The notes: generated by a model not told the origin, from the letters alone. DNA of 64,000 nt from JBAYST01 sp034932745 (GCA_034932745.1 JAYFOJ010000001.1:248001-312000); one strand, 5' to 3'; shown: positions 9,053-18,497, counted from the first letter of the stretch. Made by a program: numbers and translations.

Positions 9053-9138
9053 GCCCACGTGGTGAAACTGGTAGACGCAATGGACTCAAAATCCATCGGT
9101 TCGCAGCCATGCCGGTTCGATTCCGGCCGTGGGCACCA
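9053..9138 (+). tRNA. tRNA-Leu (anticodon CAA)
   Basis: The acceptor gcccacg pairs with cgtgggc and CCA is encoded. The anticodon arm is atgga/tccat with loop ctcaaaa, giving CAA (UUG codons). The long variable arm and T-loop ggttcgattcc are intact. An accessory-looking region starts downstream, so this tRNA is a candidate integration site, though I found no copy of its 3' end further on. Confidence 0.95.
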
Positions 9139-9150
9139 TTAGAATGATAT

Positions 9151-9178
9151 AAGTGATGCGTTTTGCATCACTTTTTTG
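9151..9178 (+). terminator. Intrinsic terminator after tRNA-Leu
   Basis: A perfect 9-bp stem (aagtgatgc / gcatcactt) with a gtttt loop is followed by a T run. Confidence 0.85.
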
Positions 9179-9432
9179 ATGGTGCAACATTGTATATTCC
9201 ATTTTTAATCAATAAAATGCAAATTTTTTTAAAATTTGCTTTTTGCAACAAAGGCACAAAACTCTGCTTCAAAACAAGTAGTTTATCGGAGGCCATAATC
9301 GAATCAAGATAAACTTAGTGAAATCTCAGAAGATTGAATTAGTAATACTATGTGATAAACTTTAAAATATAGAAAAGATTGGATTTGACTTTGCGATTCT
9401 TCGCTCTTTGAAAAGCAGAAAAGAGAATTGTT
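9179..9432 (+). other. Non-coding gap between tRNA-Leu and the zinc-hook ATPase gene
   Basis: No gene is seen here. It contains a second hairpin at 9219-9244 made only of weak pairs (gcaaatttt / aaaatttgc) followed by Ts, which could be a weak terminator. The rest is AT-rich with no consensus promoter I would defend; a TTGACT occurs near 9386 without a matching -10. No direct repeat of the tRNA end was found. Confidence 0.4.
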
Positions 9433-11439
9433 ATGAATATTTTGGATAACACAAACCTAAATCCGTGTACATATCTTGTTTTACGGAACAATTTTAAGAT
9501 TTCAGATGAACCGCAGATTATTTTTGCTCCAAACGGAACAGGAAAAACGACTTTGTTTAATATTATAATTAGACAAAATGCTGATGATTGTGAAGTTTAT
9601 TCATATGACGAATCTTGTGAGCCAACATATAAAATAGTTGATGGGAAAAAGAAAAAACTAGTTATCAATCCTTTGCCTGAAAACTATTCGAAAGAACTAG
9701 AAAACAAGAGTAAATTAGAGAAAACACTTGATTCGACTACTGCTATATCTATTATCTATCCGACACAAACGATAGCGAAATTGAAAAAAGAGGTTAAAGA
9801 TCCTGAAATTTTAAAAGTAATCAATGAAAATGTCTGCACATTATATGCTCCACTGGATGAAGCTGATAGAATAAACCTTATTTTTATACTTCCTTATTTT
9901 GAAGATTTGAAAAAAGTTATTTCGGATAGAGAAAAACTATTTTCTTTAAGTGAAGATCAAAAGGAATCCGACATTGAAGCACTTGAAGTTGTAGATAAGA
10001 AGATTATTTATGATTATTACAATATTGAAGAGCACAAGGAAGAAATTAAGAAAAGTGGTTGTCCGCTATGTGGGAATAAAAATGAGAATGTATATAATGA
10101 TATCTTAAAGAAAAGAAGCGAAGTACTTAGTAAAGTTTTTACTTTTTTTGATGGATTTGATTTTTTAAGACATTTGCCAAATGGGACCACCCCTTTAGAG
10201 GCTATTAATAAAACTATTTCAGGTATTAAAGGTCTTTCTCTAAGCAAAATGTTATTTTTATTAATGACAAAAGGGGATATAAAAACCGAATTAGCATTAA
10301 AAGACACCATCGATAATTATAATGAAGCGGTAAAAAACACGAATAAATATATCGCCGAAAGAGACGCTGCATATGAAAAAATGTCTTCATCTAAATCCAC
10401 TATTGAGAATTACTTTCCGAAAATTTATCACAATACCAGTGTTAAATTTGACGATGTGAATAAGCTGATTGAAATTAATACTCCTCGGAATTTGACTACA
10501 TATAGCGAGGGTGAAAAGCATGAACTGTATTCAACAATACGTGAACTTGCTATTGTGGGCAGTAGCAAAAATTTAGTTATTGCTGATGAGCCATTAACTG
10601 AGCTAGATGTTGCAAATGAATATAAAAATGTTTTTAGATTTGTTAGACTCGCTAGTGAAAACAACAAAAAGGTAATCATTTTTACATGCAATCCTAGTTT
10701 TATTAATATTGCAAACGAGTATCATCCTTCTTTATTCAAAAGATATTATTTGATATCGCACACTGATTCAAATAACGATACCTTGGAATTGAAATTACTT
10801 GAAATGGATTTCCCTAATAATGCCGGCAGAGGAGCATATATTTCTTTAAGCCAAGTTCTTGTCAACGATTTTACAAAAGTTAACAATCAAGTTTTTGATT
10901 TGATTCGCGAAAGGGCAAATCTGTGCATTTCTGGAAACAATGCCAATAGATCAAAAGAAATTAGCAAAATTCTTCACTATGATTGTTCATCGAAAGTTCT
11001 AATCGGTAATACACATATATCATTTTGTAATGATCAATTTGTAAATATGATCGATAGTTTTACAAGCCTACCATCTTATTCGTCTTTTAGTGATTTGGTT
11101 AGAGATAGAGTTTTTTATTTGACGGCATTACGCGTGTATTTGGAGAAGAAACTTTATGACTACCAGCAAGAAAGAATACACAAAGGACTTGGCGATTGTT
11201 TTCCAAATGGAGCATATTTAACAAAGGAAAAGATTAAAATAGTCGATGGCATTAATGATAGTTATAAAATTAACGATAAATATAAAAAATGGAATAAATC
11301 TACTTTAATGTGTTTGAAAACTATGCTTAACGATAATGACCATCCGTATTCCCAAGTCTTGCCAATATCTTACGCAATTTCACTCGGTAATGATGCATTG
11401 GAAAACGAAATTCTTTCTTTAAAGGATATGTTTTCTTAA
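9433..11439 (+). CDS. RloC/PrrC-like AAA ATPase with zinc hook (candidate anticodon nuclease / defence protein)
   Basis: This 668-aa protein is an SMC-like ABC ATPase split by a middle region. The N-terminus carries Walker A (APNGTGKTT, residues 32-40). The middle holds a zinc-hook CxxC (GCPLCGN, residues 210-213) as in Rad50 and RloC. The signature YSEGEKHEL (about 357-365) and Walker B LVIADEPLTELD (about 380-391) follow. The C-terminal 230 residues contain R-x3-E (R567, E571, in LRVYLEKKL) and a distal NDNDHPYS with H637. This resembles the R-E-H triad of the PrrC/RloC tRNA anticodon nuclease domain; that match is by eye. A purine-rich AGAGAA precedes the ATG. It stands alone after a tRNA-Leu and before a Fic gene, a setting that suits a mobile defence gene. 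The ATPase call is firm; nuclease activity is inferred. Confidence 0.7.
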   Translation: MNILDNTNLNPCTYLVLRNNFKISDEPQIIFAPNGTGKTTLFNIIIRQNADDCEVYSYDESCEPTYKIVDGKKKKLVINPLPENYSKELENKSKLEKTLDSTTAISIIYPTQTIAKLKKEVKDPEILKVINENVCTLYAPLDEADRINLIFILPYFEDLKKVISDREKLFSLSEDQKESDIEALEVVDKKIIYDYYNIEEHKEEIKKSGCPLCGNKNENVYNDILKKRSEVLSKVFTFFDGFDFLRHLPNGTTPLEAINKTISGIKGLSLSKMLFLLMTKGDIKTELALKDTIDNYNEAVKNTNKYIAERDAAYEKMSSSKSTIENYFPKIYHNTSVKFDDVNKLIEINTPRNLTTYSEGEKHELYSTIRELAIVGSSKNLVIADEPLTELDVANEYKNVFRFVRLASENNKKVIIFTCNPSFINIANEYHPSLFKRYYLISHTDSNNDTLELKLLEMDFPNNAGRGAYISLSQVLVNDFTKVNNQVFDLIRERANLCISGNNANRSKEISKILHYDCSSKVLIGNTHISFCNDQFVNMIDSFTSLPSYSSFSDLVRDRVFYLTALRVYLEKKLYDYQQERIHKGLGDCFPNGAYLTKEKIKIVDGINDSYKINDKYKKWNKSTLMCLKTMLNDNDHPYSQVLPISYAISLGNDALENEILSLKDMFS

Positions 11440-11542
11440 CTTAGAAAAAACAGAATAAAGATCCAGTTATTATCAATGGCTTTTGGCTATGGCAAACAGA
11501 TGAACACTAATAAGCAATGAACTTCATTTTTGGAATTTTGCA

Positions 11543-11576
11543 CAAGATAATAAGCAAGATAATAAGCAAGATAATA
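11543..11576 (+). repeat. Three tandem copies of a 12-nt repeat upstream of fic
   Basis: The unit caagataataag occurs twice in full and a third time in part (caagataatat), directly head to tail. It ends at the -35 region of the fic promoter, so it could be a regulator binding array or simply replication slippage. Confidence 0.7.
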
Positions 11577-11604
11577 TTGTTTTTTCATACGAAAACTGTA
11601 TAAT
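11577..11604 (+). promoter_or_regulatory. Promoter of the Fic gene (leaderless)
   Basis: TTGTTT (11577-11582) and TATAAT (11599-11604) are separated by 16 nt. The start codon at 11611 is only 6 nt beyond the -10 box, at the expected transcription start, and no Shine-Dalgarno exists. Confidence 0.65.
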
Positions 11605-11610
11605 ATATGT

Positions 11611-12612
11611 ATGAATAATTACTTTCCACCTTTTACAATAACAAACGAAATGATTTCTTTAATTTCATCGATTATGGAAAAGGTTGGGAAAGTCGATTCA
11701 TATAGTAATCTTTCAAAGTATCCAGTATTAAGAAAACAAAATAGAATTAAATCAATCCATTCAAGCTGTGCTATTGAAGCTAACTCTTTGTCTTTTGAAC
11801 AAGTTACCAGTGTAATTAATGGAGCAAAAGTAATTGGCCCGCAAAAAGATATAATCGAAGTTCAAAATGCTGTTGATGCATATAATCAAATTGAAAAAGT
11901 AAATCCCTTAGAAGAAGGTCAAATTAAAACGATTCATTATTTGTTTGGCAAAAACATCATTAGAGACGCAGGCAAATATCGAACAATTAACGAAGGTGTT
12001 TCTGATGAACAAGGAAACGTTGTTTTTGTCGCTCCGCCTCCAAGCATGGTTCCTTCATTAATGAACAATCTATTTTCTTGGATGAATAAGGAAAGCAATA
12101 GCATTAATCCATTAATTCTTTCTTCTATTTTTCATTATGAGTTTGTTTTTATTCATCCTTTTAGTGATGGTAATGGTAGAACGGCTAGATTTTGGCAAAA
12201 CGCATTACTGGGCAAGTGGAAAAGCATTTTTTATTGGCTTCCAATCGAAAACCAAATTCATAAGTATCAGAGTGAGTATTACAACGCAATAAGCAAATCT
12301 CATTCTGATGGAAACTCGAATGCTTTTATAGTGTTTATGCTTGGCGTGATTGATAAAACGTTTAATGAACTTATTTCGGATGCAAAACAACTCGATCATT
12401 CGATTTCGATTTACTTAGAAAAATTATTAAATGTTTTAAAAACAGGAATTTGGTACACATCAAATCAAATTCTTGATTCTCTTGATTTAAAAAGTAAAGA
12501 AACTCTCAGGAAGAATTATATCAATCCAGCAGTTGAAAACGGATTAATGATATTGGAATTTCCTGATAAACCAACATCAAAGAATCAAAGGTACAAAATT
12601 ATTAGGAAATAA
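11611..12612 (+). CDS. Fic family protein (putative AMP-transferase)
   Basis: This 333-aa enzyme belongs to the Fic/DOC superfamily, whose members usually transfer AMP from ATP to a target hydroxyl. The full catalytic motif HPFSDGNGRTAR is at residues 182-193. An N-terminal helix carries SSCAIEANS (S52, E56), matching the inhibitory (S/T)xxxE motif except that the next residue is Ala, so it is an autoinhibited class II type Fic. The C-terminal 90 residues look like a winged-helix unit (ILDSLDLKSKETLRKNYINP). It is expressed from a leaderless promoter. Its stop overlaps an ATG of the next frame, and two lipoprotein genes follow. The target protein is unknown. Confidence 0.88.
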   Translation: MNNYFPPFTITNEMISLISSIMEKVGKVDSYSNLSKYPVLRKQNRIKSIHSSCAIEANSLSFEQVTSVINGAKVIGPQKDIIEVQNAVDAYNQIEKVNPLEEGQIKTIHYLFGKNIIRDAGKYRTINEGVSDEQGNVVFVAPPPSMVPSLMNNLFSWMNKESNSINPLILSSIFHYEFVFIHPFSDGNGRTARFWQNALLGKWKSIFYWLPIENQIHKYQSEYYNAISKSHSDGNSNAFIVFMLGVIDKTFNELISDAKQLDHSISIYLEKLLNVLKTGIWYTSNQILDSLDLKSKETLRKNYINPAVENGLMILEFPDKPTSKNQRYKIIRK

Positions 12613-12635
12613 TGAATAGAATATGGGGTCAAATT

Positions 12636-13079
12636 ATGAATAAAGTCACTAAAATCATCTCATTAGTAATATGCTTGCTTTCGCTTGCATCGTGCAAGCC
12701 TAATGGTGGTTTTGTAACATTTACTGCGGATGCTTTATCGACTACACCAATTAGAGAAGAAAAGGTGTTTATATCCCAAGGACATGAGTTTACTTACTAT
12801 AACGTTTACAACGATGGTAATGGAAACTTCGTTATGGCGGACAACACGAGCTATATTATAAACAAAGATATTCAATTTGGCTTAAGAGTTGGAACCCCAT
12901 TTGTTTATACAATCGCGAATGATGGTGAAGATCCAATTTCAATAAAACCGACTATTAATAATGGAAATGGAACATATGACTTCAATGTTGATTTCGGATT
13001 TCAGATTAGAGGCATCAGTATTTATATCTCAATTGGTTACTACAACATTAATATTGGAACAATAGTGCATTGGTGTTAG
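12636..13079 (+). CDS. Small lipoprotein, unknown function
   Basis: The protein is not recognised. From the ATG at 12636 it begins with MNKVTKIISLVICLLSLASC, a clear signal peptide with lipobox LASC, so it should be anchored outside the cell by lipid at the Cys. An upstream ATG at 12612 overlaps the Fic stop but would spoil the signal peptide. The mature part (about 130 aa) is beta-rich and polar. It sits in an operon after fic and before a second lipoprotein. Confidence 0.6.
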   Translation: MNKVTKIISLVICLLSLASCKPNGGFVTFTADALSTTPIREEKVFISQGHEFTYYNVYNDGNGNFVMADNTSYIINKDIQFGLRVGTPFVYTIANDGEDPISIKPTINNGNGTYDFNVDFGFQIRGISIYISIGYYNINIGTIVHWC

Positions 13080-13097
13080 CGAGGAGTATTACCAAAA

Positions 13098-13916
13098 ATG
13101 AAGTATACTAAAACTATGAGGACAAAAAATATAACATTTGGTTTGATTTTTCTCTTGTCAACTTTGCTATGTTCTTGCTCAACTGGTATCGATAGCGCTT
13201 CTGAAGTTGATTATTCCATTAGTAATATCGATTATAAAGTCACTTATTACTCAGATGATGTTGCGATTAACACGATTAATATATCCACTACATATGTTTT
13301 GGATTTAAAGTTTTTCTTTGATGAAAATAAAGAAGGATTAGTTGGCTATAATGATATATCTTTTGAATATGCAAGCGAACAATATGCAATAGTAAGTTTT
13401 CCAGACAAAGACGCGAAGAATCATCTGAGATATTTTATAACAGGGAAAGTCGTTCAAGACAATTCATTAATTAGAATAAGAACCGCTAGCGGTTACTCCG
13501 AAGATTTGTACATAAACATCATCGATAATATTATTGATACTCAGGTTTTAACATATGGTAATAACGGATTGAATATTGAAGGTATTAATTCAGTTAAAAG
13601 TGTCGCTGATTTAAACGATGTGATAGTTAATTATCCCGGCATAACTAACTACATTAACAACATCGGTCAATATGATGAAAGTTACTTTAATCGTTATTTT
13701 ATAGCGATGTTTGATTTTTATTACAATATATCTGATTTGTTTCATAGTTATAAATATTCATTTATTGATGGCGAAAAATTGTATTTCGATTTTAAGATAT
13801 CTTCTGTAGCCGATTCTTCATTCGAATTAAAGAAAACTTTTTTCGCCATTCAAGTCGAAAAAGCATACGAGAGTAATGAGCTAATTGTTTATAAATCAAA
13901 TACAAATGTTCAGTAA
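13098..13916 (+). CDS. Lipoprotein, unknown function
   Basis: This 272-aa protein has a basic N-terminus, a hydrophobic core and the lipobox LLCSC, so it is exported and lipid-anchored. The rest is rich in Asn, Ile, Asp and Tyr and predicted mostly beta, with no family I recognise. GAGGAG lies about 12 nt before the ATG. It is 18 nt after the smaller lipoprotein, so the two are probably cotranscribed with fic. No function is assigned. Confidence 0.65.
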   Translation: MKYTKTMRTKNITFGLIFLLSTLLCSCSTGIDSASEVDYSISNIDYKVTYYSDDVAINTINISTTYVLDLKFFFDENKEGLVGYNDISFEYASEQYAIVSFPDKDAKNHLRYFITGKVVQDNSLIRIRTASGYSEDLYINIIDNIIDTQVLTYGNNGLNIEGINSVKSVADLNDVIVNYPGITNYINNIGQYDESYFNRYFIAMFDFYYNISDLFHSYKYSFIDGEKLYFDFKISSVADSSFELKKTFFAIQVEKAYESNELIVYKSNTNVQ

Positions 13917-14041
13917 TTAATTTTAATAATTGTAAGTTATTTGTGTAATCAATATTTCTTTCATCTTGTTTCCTATGCTCGTTTTTTATACCTAAGACTA
14001 GGTATGATGTTGTATAATTTCATCAAATAGAGGTATTACCT

Positions 14042-16637
14042 TTGAAAAAATAGTGAGAATTGGTCTTGTGACCTTGTCTGCCATTACTCTTAGTTTTGGT
14101 ATGGGCTTAAAAAGCGGAAACAATAACGAAGATACTAATCGGTTTGAGCCTACTCAAGAACCAGCAAAAGTTAAAAACGGTCTTTCTTTTGCTATTACAC
14201 CTAGTGGCGCTCTACCGGATGGGCAATTTAGAGTTATTACTATCAATCCATTCATGTAAGTAACGGTAGTGGCAACTATAGTTTTGCCATCACATATGGC
14301 GCTCTACCTGATGGACTCTCGTTTGACACAGGTTTTGATGTTAGTGGATATTTGCAAATAGGTGGCAGTCCATCAAAATTAGGAGAGTTTGATTTTAAGT
14401 TGTATGTCCACGATAACGCTTATAACGCTTCTCTTTTTGGTGAATATTCAATCACGATAAATGTTAACGATTCATATCGTTCTGATAAACCTGCCATCTT
14501 CTTACAGTCAGGCGACGTAGCGGCTGGAACTCTTTTAGGAATGTCTTTAGATGGATATATTTATTACACCACCGATGGAACGGATCCTACTACGTCTTCG
14601 AATCTCTATGTAGATTCGATTCCGATTACGGAAGATGTAACGATAAAAGTTGTCGGATATTACTATGGGTATCCATTAAGTGAAGTAACCACTCTCATTT
14701 ATCGCGTAATTAGGGGTGTTTCATATGATGTCGGCACGATTGATTCTGGTACCAGTCCAATTGACGATACCGAGTATTTTAGTGGTGATATTGCGATAAT
14801 AAAAGGAATAGATGGAATAAGCAATCCTGGCTATGAGTTCAAAGGTTGGAATGCGCAAGCGGATGGAAACGGAACATACTATCAACCAAATAATGCATAT
14901 ATTATCACCAACAAATCACTTTCTTTATACGCAATTTGGGAGACTCAACAAGTTTCTTTTAACTCTACAGACTTAGCTGACTGCACATTTTTACAAGATT
15001 ACTATTACGCGATTAGTGCAACAGGTGGTAGTGGTTCATATACATACGAACGTATCAGTGGATTCCTTCCAGAAGGATTAACGGCAACTCAATTAGAAGG
15101 AAGCAGCGAACTTGTAATACAAGGAAAACCAACTCTTTATTACCCAATGTATATGCCAGTTTTCAAAGTCACCGATAATTATAATCACACTACCGCGACA
15201 GCAAATTGCGTCATAAGGATGAATACTGCCGGAAAACTTACTGCGCCAGTTGCTAACTATGCTAGTGGCGAAGTTGAAAAAGGGTCTACTTTTAGTCTGA
15301 CAGCAAATGAAGGCGAAAACATTTTATATTCAATTGATGGAGGGGAATCGCAATATTATTACTCTCCAATTACGATTGATAGAGCAATGGTTATTTCTTA
15401 CTATGTCGAAAAATCAGGTTATGACGATAGTGATGTTGAATCAGCTTCTTTCACCCTTAAAAACCACTCAGTTAATTACATTACAGGAACAAGCGACACC
15501 CTCGTAGATCCCCAAACATACAATTATGGTGATACCGCAGTCGCCTATGGAATTGGTGCAATAACAAACCAAGACAAATTATTTATTGGTTGGAGTTTAG
15601 AGGAAAATGGCGAGGTGTATTATCACGGGGGTGATAATTTTTCGATTCTAGATCACGATATAAATCTTTATGCCGTTTGGGTGAATGCAAAAATTACTGT
15701 TACTTTTGTCGATACCACTGGCGAAACAATCAAAATCGACGAGATAGATTATGGAACCTCTCCTGAATTACCAGAAGTTCCAAGTCGTGAAGGCTACAAC
15801 TTCTTTGCATGGTTTACAAAGTCGGATTTAAGCGAATATTACTCCGGATATGAATTATATGAAGACACAACGCTATATGGCGAATGGTCCGTTATTGTTT
15901 GCACGATTCATTTCGATACCCAAGGTGGTAATCAAATCGACGATGAATATGTGAATTATGGAGATGATGCTACCTTACCAGATGAGCCTACTAGATTAGG
16001 CTATACCTTCGTTGGATGGTACACGAGCACTGGATACAATACTAGAGTTAACTTTACTCACGTAACGGAAGATATCACAGCCTACGCATTATGGGTGGTT
16101 GCGAGATTTGAAGTCACATTCGATTCTAATGGCGGAACTACAGTCGATAATATCCCTGTCGAATATGGTAACCCAATTACCGCTCCAACGGATCCAACCA
16201 AAGAAGGATATACCTTCGTCGGCTGGTATCTAAGTCTCACCGATACTCAACCATATGACTTTAGTACCAAGATATATAGTTCATTTACACTAATTGCGAA
16301 GTGGACGGTTAATAGTTACACATTAACCATCGATGTCGATGGTCAAATTACCACTGTTGAAGTGGATTATGGTTCAACGATGACCATACCAAGCGATCCA
16401 ACTAAAGATGGGTATGTTTTCGAAGGTTGGTATCTAGATAGTGGATTTACCAAACCTCTTACCGAAACAAATATGCCGGCACAACCTGTGACGATTTATG
16501 CAAAATTTGTAAGCGCTGCCCAACCATTTGATTTCGTTTTATTGCTTTGGATTATTATCATTATTCTTGCTTTAGCGGCGCTTTCCACATTTACAATCAT
16601 TAAGATTAAACACTCTAAACGAAAAGCTAATCGCTAG
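14042..16637 (+). pseudogene. Frameshifted InlB-repeat surface adhesin
   Basis: The gene codes for a large cell-surface protein but is out of frame at two places. After GAGGT (14030-14034), TTG at 14042 would start MKKIVRIGLVTLS if the A run at 14045-14050 had seven instead of six As; as written it stops at once. The frame open from 14053 then ends at 14259. Homology resumes one frame over (GSGNYSFAITYGALPDG around 14262), implying a second 1-nt loss between 14229 and 14257. The intact remainder, 14352-16637 (761 aa), has an Ig-like putative domain, a chitobiase C-terminal-like domain (YIYYTTDGTDPTTSS), at least six InlB B-repeats (GYTFVGWY type) and a C-terminal membrane anchor with a basic tail. 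Whether the losses are real or sequencing errors is open. Confidence 0.7.
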
Positions 16638-16666
16638 TTAGTTTGTAAAAATATCATTACAAGGTT

Positions 16667-16692
16667 AAAATCAATTGTAAATATTGATTTTT
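16667..16692 (+). terminator. Weak intrinsic terminator after the adhesin gene
   Basis: aaaatcaat and attgatttt form a 9-bp AT-rich hairpin with a short T tract. Confidence 0.5.
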
Positions 16693-16718
16693 AGTGATGC
16701 TATTCATTAGGAGAAACC

Positions 16719-17993
16719 ATGAAATTAAGCGACATAACCTATATGAGTCTAGACGAAGTAAACTCTTTGTCGCGATTCGATTTAGTGACTCCACCAAGGA
16801 AGGTTAAATGGTATTTAAAGCCTCTTATTTGGATACTCAGCTTTCCTGAGACATTATCTACACACGCAAAAGTTAACAAACACAATATGGATGATGTTAA
16901 AGGACAATATCTTCTTTTGTGCAACCATAATAGTTTTATCGACTTTAAGGTATCTGTAAAAGCGATATTTCCTCATTTTGCAAATTATGTCGTCGCGGTC
17001 GACGGCTTTATTGGTCGAGAAAAATTACTTCGTAATACTGGCTGTTTTGCAAAAAGGAAATTTGTGTCTGATATAAGGCTCGTCCGTAATATCATCCACA
17101 GTATAAACAAGAATAAATACATTTGTGCAATTTATCCAGAAGCAAGGTACTCACTAGTTGGAACTACCGCGATTCTTCCGGATAGTTTAGGCAAGATGGC
17201 AAAGCTATTAAAAAGACCAGTAGTCACTCTTATTAGTCATGGACATCATTTAAGACAACCGGTATGGAACTTAAATAAGCGAAAGGTAAGGACTTCCGCT
17301 GATATGACGTGTATTGTTAGCGCTAAAGAAATAGAAACACTAAGTGTCGACGAGATTAACCAAAGAATTCGTCAGGCCTTTGAATATGACGATTATCGTT
17401 ATCAAAAAGAAAATAATATTCGGATTAAATATAAAAATAGGGCAAAAGGATTGAATAAAGTTCTTTATAAATGTCCTAATTGTCTAGATGAGAATAGTAT
17501 GCATAGCGATGGAAATAAGCTGTGGTGTGAGCATTGTCATAAAACTTATGAAATGAGTGAAATCGGAGAGCTTCATGCAGTGGAAGGAATAACGGAATAC
17601 TCACATATTCCTGATTGGTATGAATGGGAAAGAGCAGAAGTAAAAAAAGAAGTCGAAAACGGAACGTATAGTATTGATACCGAAGTAGAAATTGATTCTT
17701 TACCAAATAGCACAGGTTACTATCGCCTTGGTAAAGGAAAACTAACGCATAACATGGATGGTTTTCATTTAGATGCAGTATTTTCTAATAAGCAAGAATT
17801 ACACTTGCACAAAATGGCGATAGAGAACTACAGCGTACACATTGAATTCGATTATTTTGGTAAAGGCGACTGCGTGAGCTTCTCAGATGATAATGACACT
17901 TATTATTTATTTCCGATCGACAAAAGATTTAATGTCACAAAGGTTCATTTTGGTGTTGAAGAAATTTACAAAATTATTTCAAAAAATAACTGA
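16719..17993 (+). CDS. PlsC-like acyltransferase with a C-terminal zinc ribbon
   Basis: This 424-aa protein has the lysophospholipid acyltransferase HX4D motif (CNHNSFIDF, near residue 68) and the second block IYPEARYSL, so it should transfer an acyl chain to a glycerolipid or similar acceptor at the membrane. After about residue 245 comes a zinc ribbon with two CxxC pairs (YKCPNC and WCEHCHKTYE), then about 140 residues of unknown fold. The fusion of PlsC to a zinc ribbon is not the usual architecture of 1-acylglycerol-3-phosphate acyltransferase. GGAGA precedes the ATG. It is the first of three PlsC-like genes in the window. Confidence 0.8.
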   Translation: MKLSDITYMSLDEVNSLSRFDLVTPPRKVKWYLKPLIWILSFPETLSTHAKVNKHNMDDVKGQYLLLCNHNSFIDFKVSVKAIFPHFANYVVAVDGFIGREKLLRNTGCFAKRKFVSDIRLVRNIIHSINKNKYICAIYPEARYSLVGTTAILPDSLGKMAKLLKRPVVTLISHGHHLRQPVWNLNKRKVRTSADMTCIVSAKEIETLSVDEINQRIRQAFEYDDYRYQKENNIRIKYKNRAKGLNKVLYKCPNCLDENSMHSDGNKLWCEHCHKTYEMSEIGELHAVEGITEYSHIPDWYEWERAEVKKEVENGTYSIDTEVEIDSLPNSTGYYRLGKGKLTHNMDGFHLDAVFSNKQELHLHKMAIENYSVHIEFDYFGKGDCVSFSDDNDTYYLFPIDKRFNVTKVHFGVEEIYKIISKNN

Positions 17994-18081
17994 TGCAAAA
18001 ATAATCGCATACAATTGCCAAAATAACTTATAATTATAGTGGTTGTTTTAATAAAGGATAATCGAACTTAAAGATTTTAAT

Positions 18082-18438
18082 TTGGATGATGAATTTAATA
18101 AAATGAAAGAAAACCCAGGTCAAACACGTAAGATTACAATCATTACTGTCTCTATTTCTTTACTGTCTCTAGTCGCTATCGCGGTTTCGGTGGTTTTTTC
18201 TATTTTGACCATAAAAGAAGAGTATTTTACGATTACTTGGAAAAATTATAACGGCTCAATATTAGAGGTAAATCGCCAAGTTAAAAAGAACACTTTGCCA
18301 TCATACAATGGAACCCCTCCAATTAGAGATCGAGATTCGACGCACATTTATACTTTTGATGGATGGGATCCCGTTATTAAGATTGCAACAGAAAATCAAA
18401 CATATACAGCGGTCTACAAGATTAGTTCGGTTGTTTAA
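18082..18438 (+). CDS. Single-pass membrane protein with one InlB-like repeat
   Basis: This 118-aa protein has a short cytoplasmic N-terminus, one membrane helix (about residues 19-47), and an outside part resembling an InlB/Flg_new repeat (FTITWKNYNGSILEV ... YTFDGWDP ... YTAVYK). The start is uncertain: TTG 18082 gives the full frame but the only AAAGGA is 22 nt upstream, and the first ATG is at 18102. It may be a small surface-display protein related to the larger repeat proteins nearby. Confidence 0.5.
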   Translation: MDDEFNKMKENPGQTRKITIITVSISLLSLVAIAVSVVFSILTIKEEYFTITWKNYNGSILEVNRQVKKNTLPSYNGTPPIRDRDSTHIYTFDGWDPVIKIATENQTYTAVYKISSVV

Positions 18439-18497
18439 AACACTACGATAATTGAATTCTCTCTTTTTCTAGATTAAATTAAGTAGAAGAGAATACT

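Noticed and set aside
15307..15507. Alternative forward frame within the adhesin
   Set aside because: It overlaps an intact repeat-bearing frame, and has no start signal or recognisable content.
9053..16700. Integration scar (direct repeat of tRNA-Leu 3' end)
   Set aside because: I searched by eye for the acceptor and T-arm sequence downstream and found no copy, nor an integrase gene.
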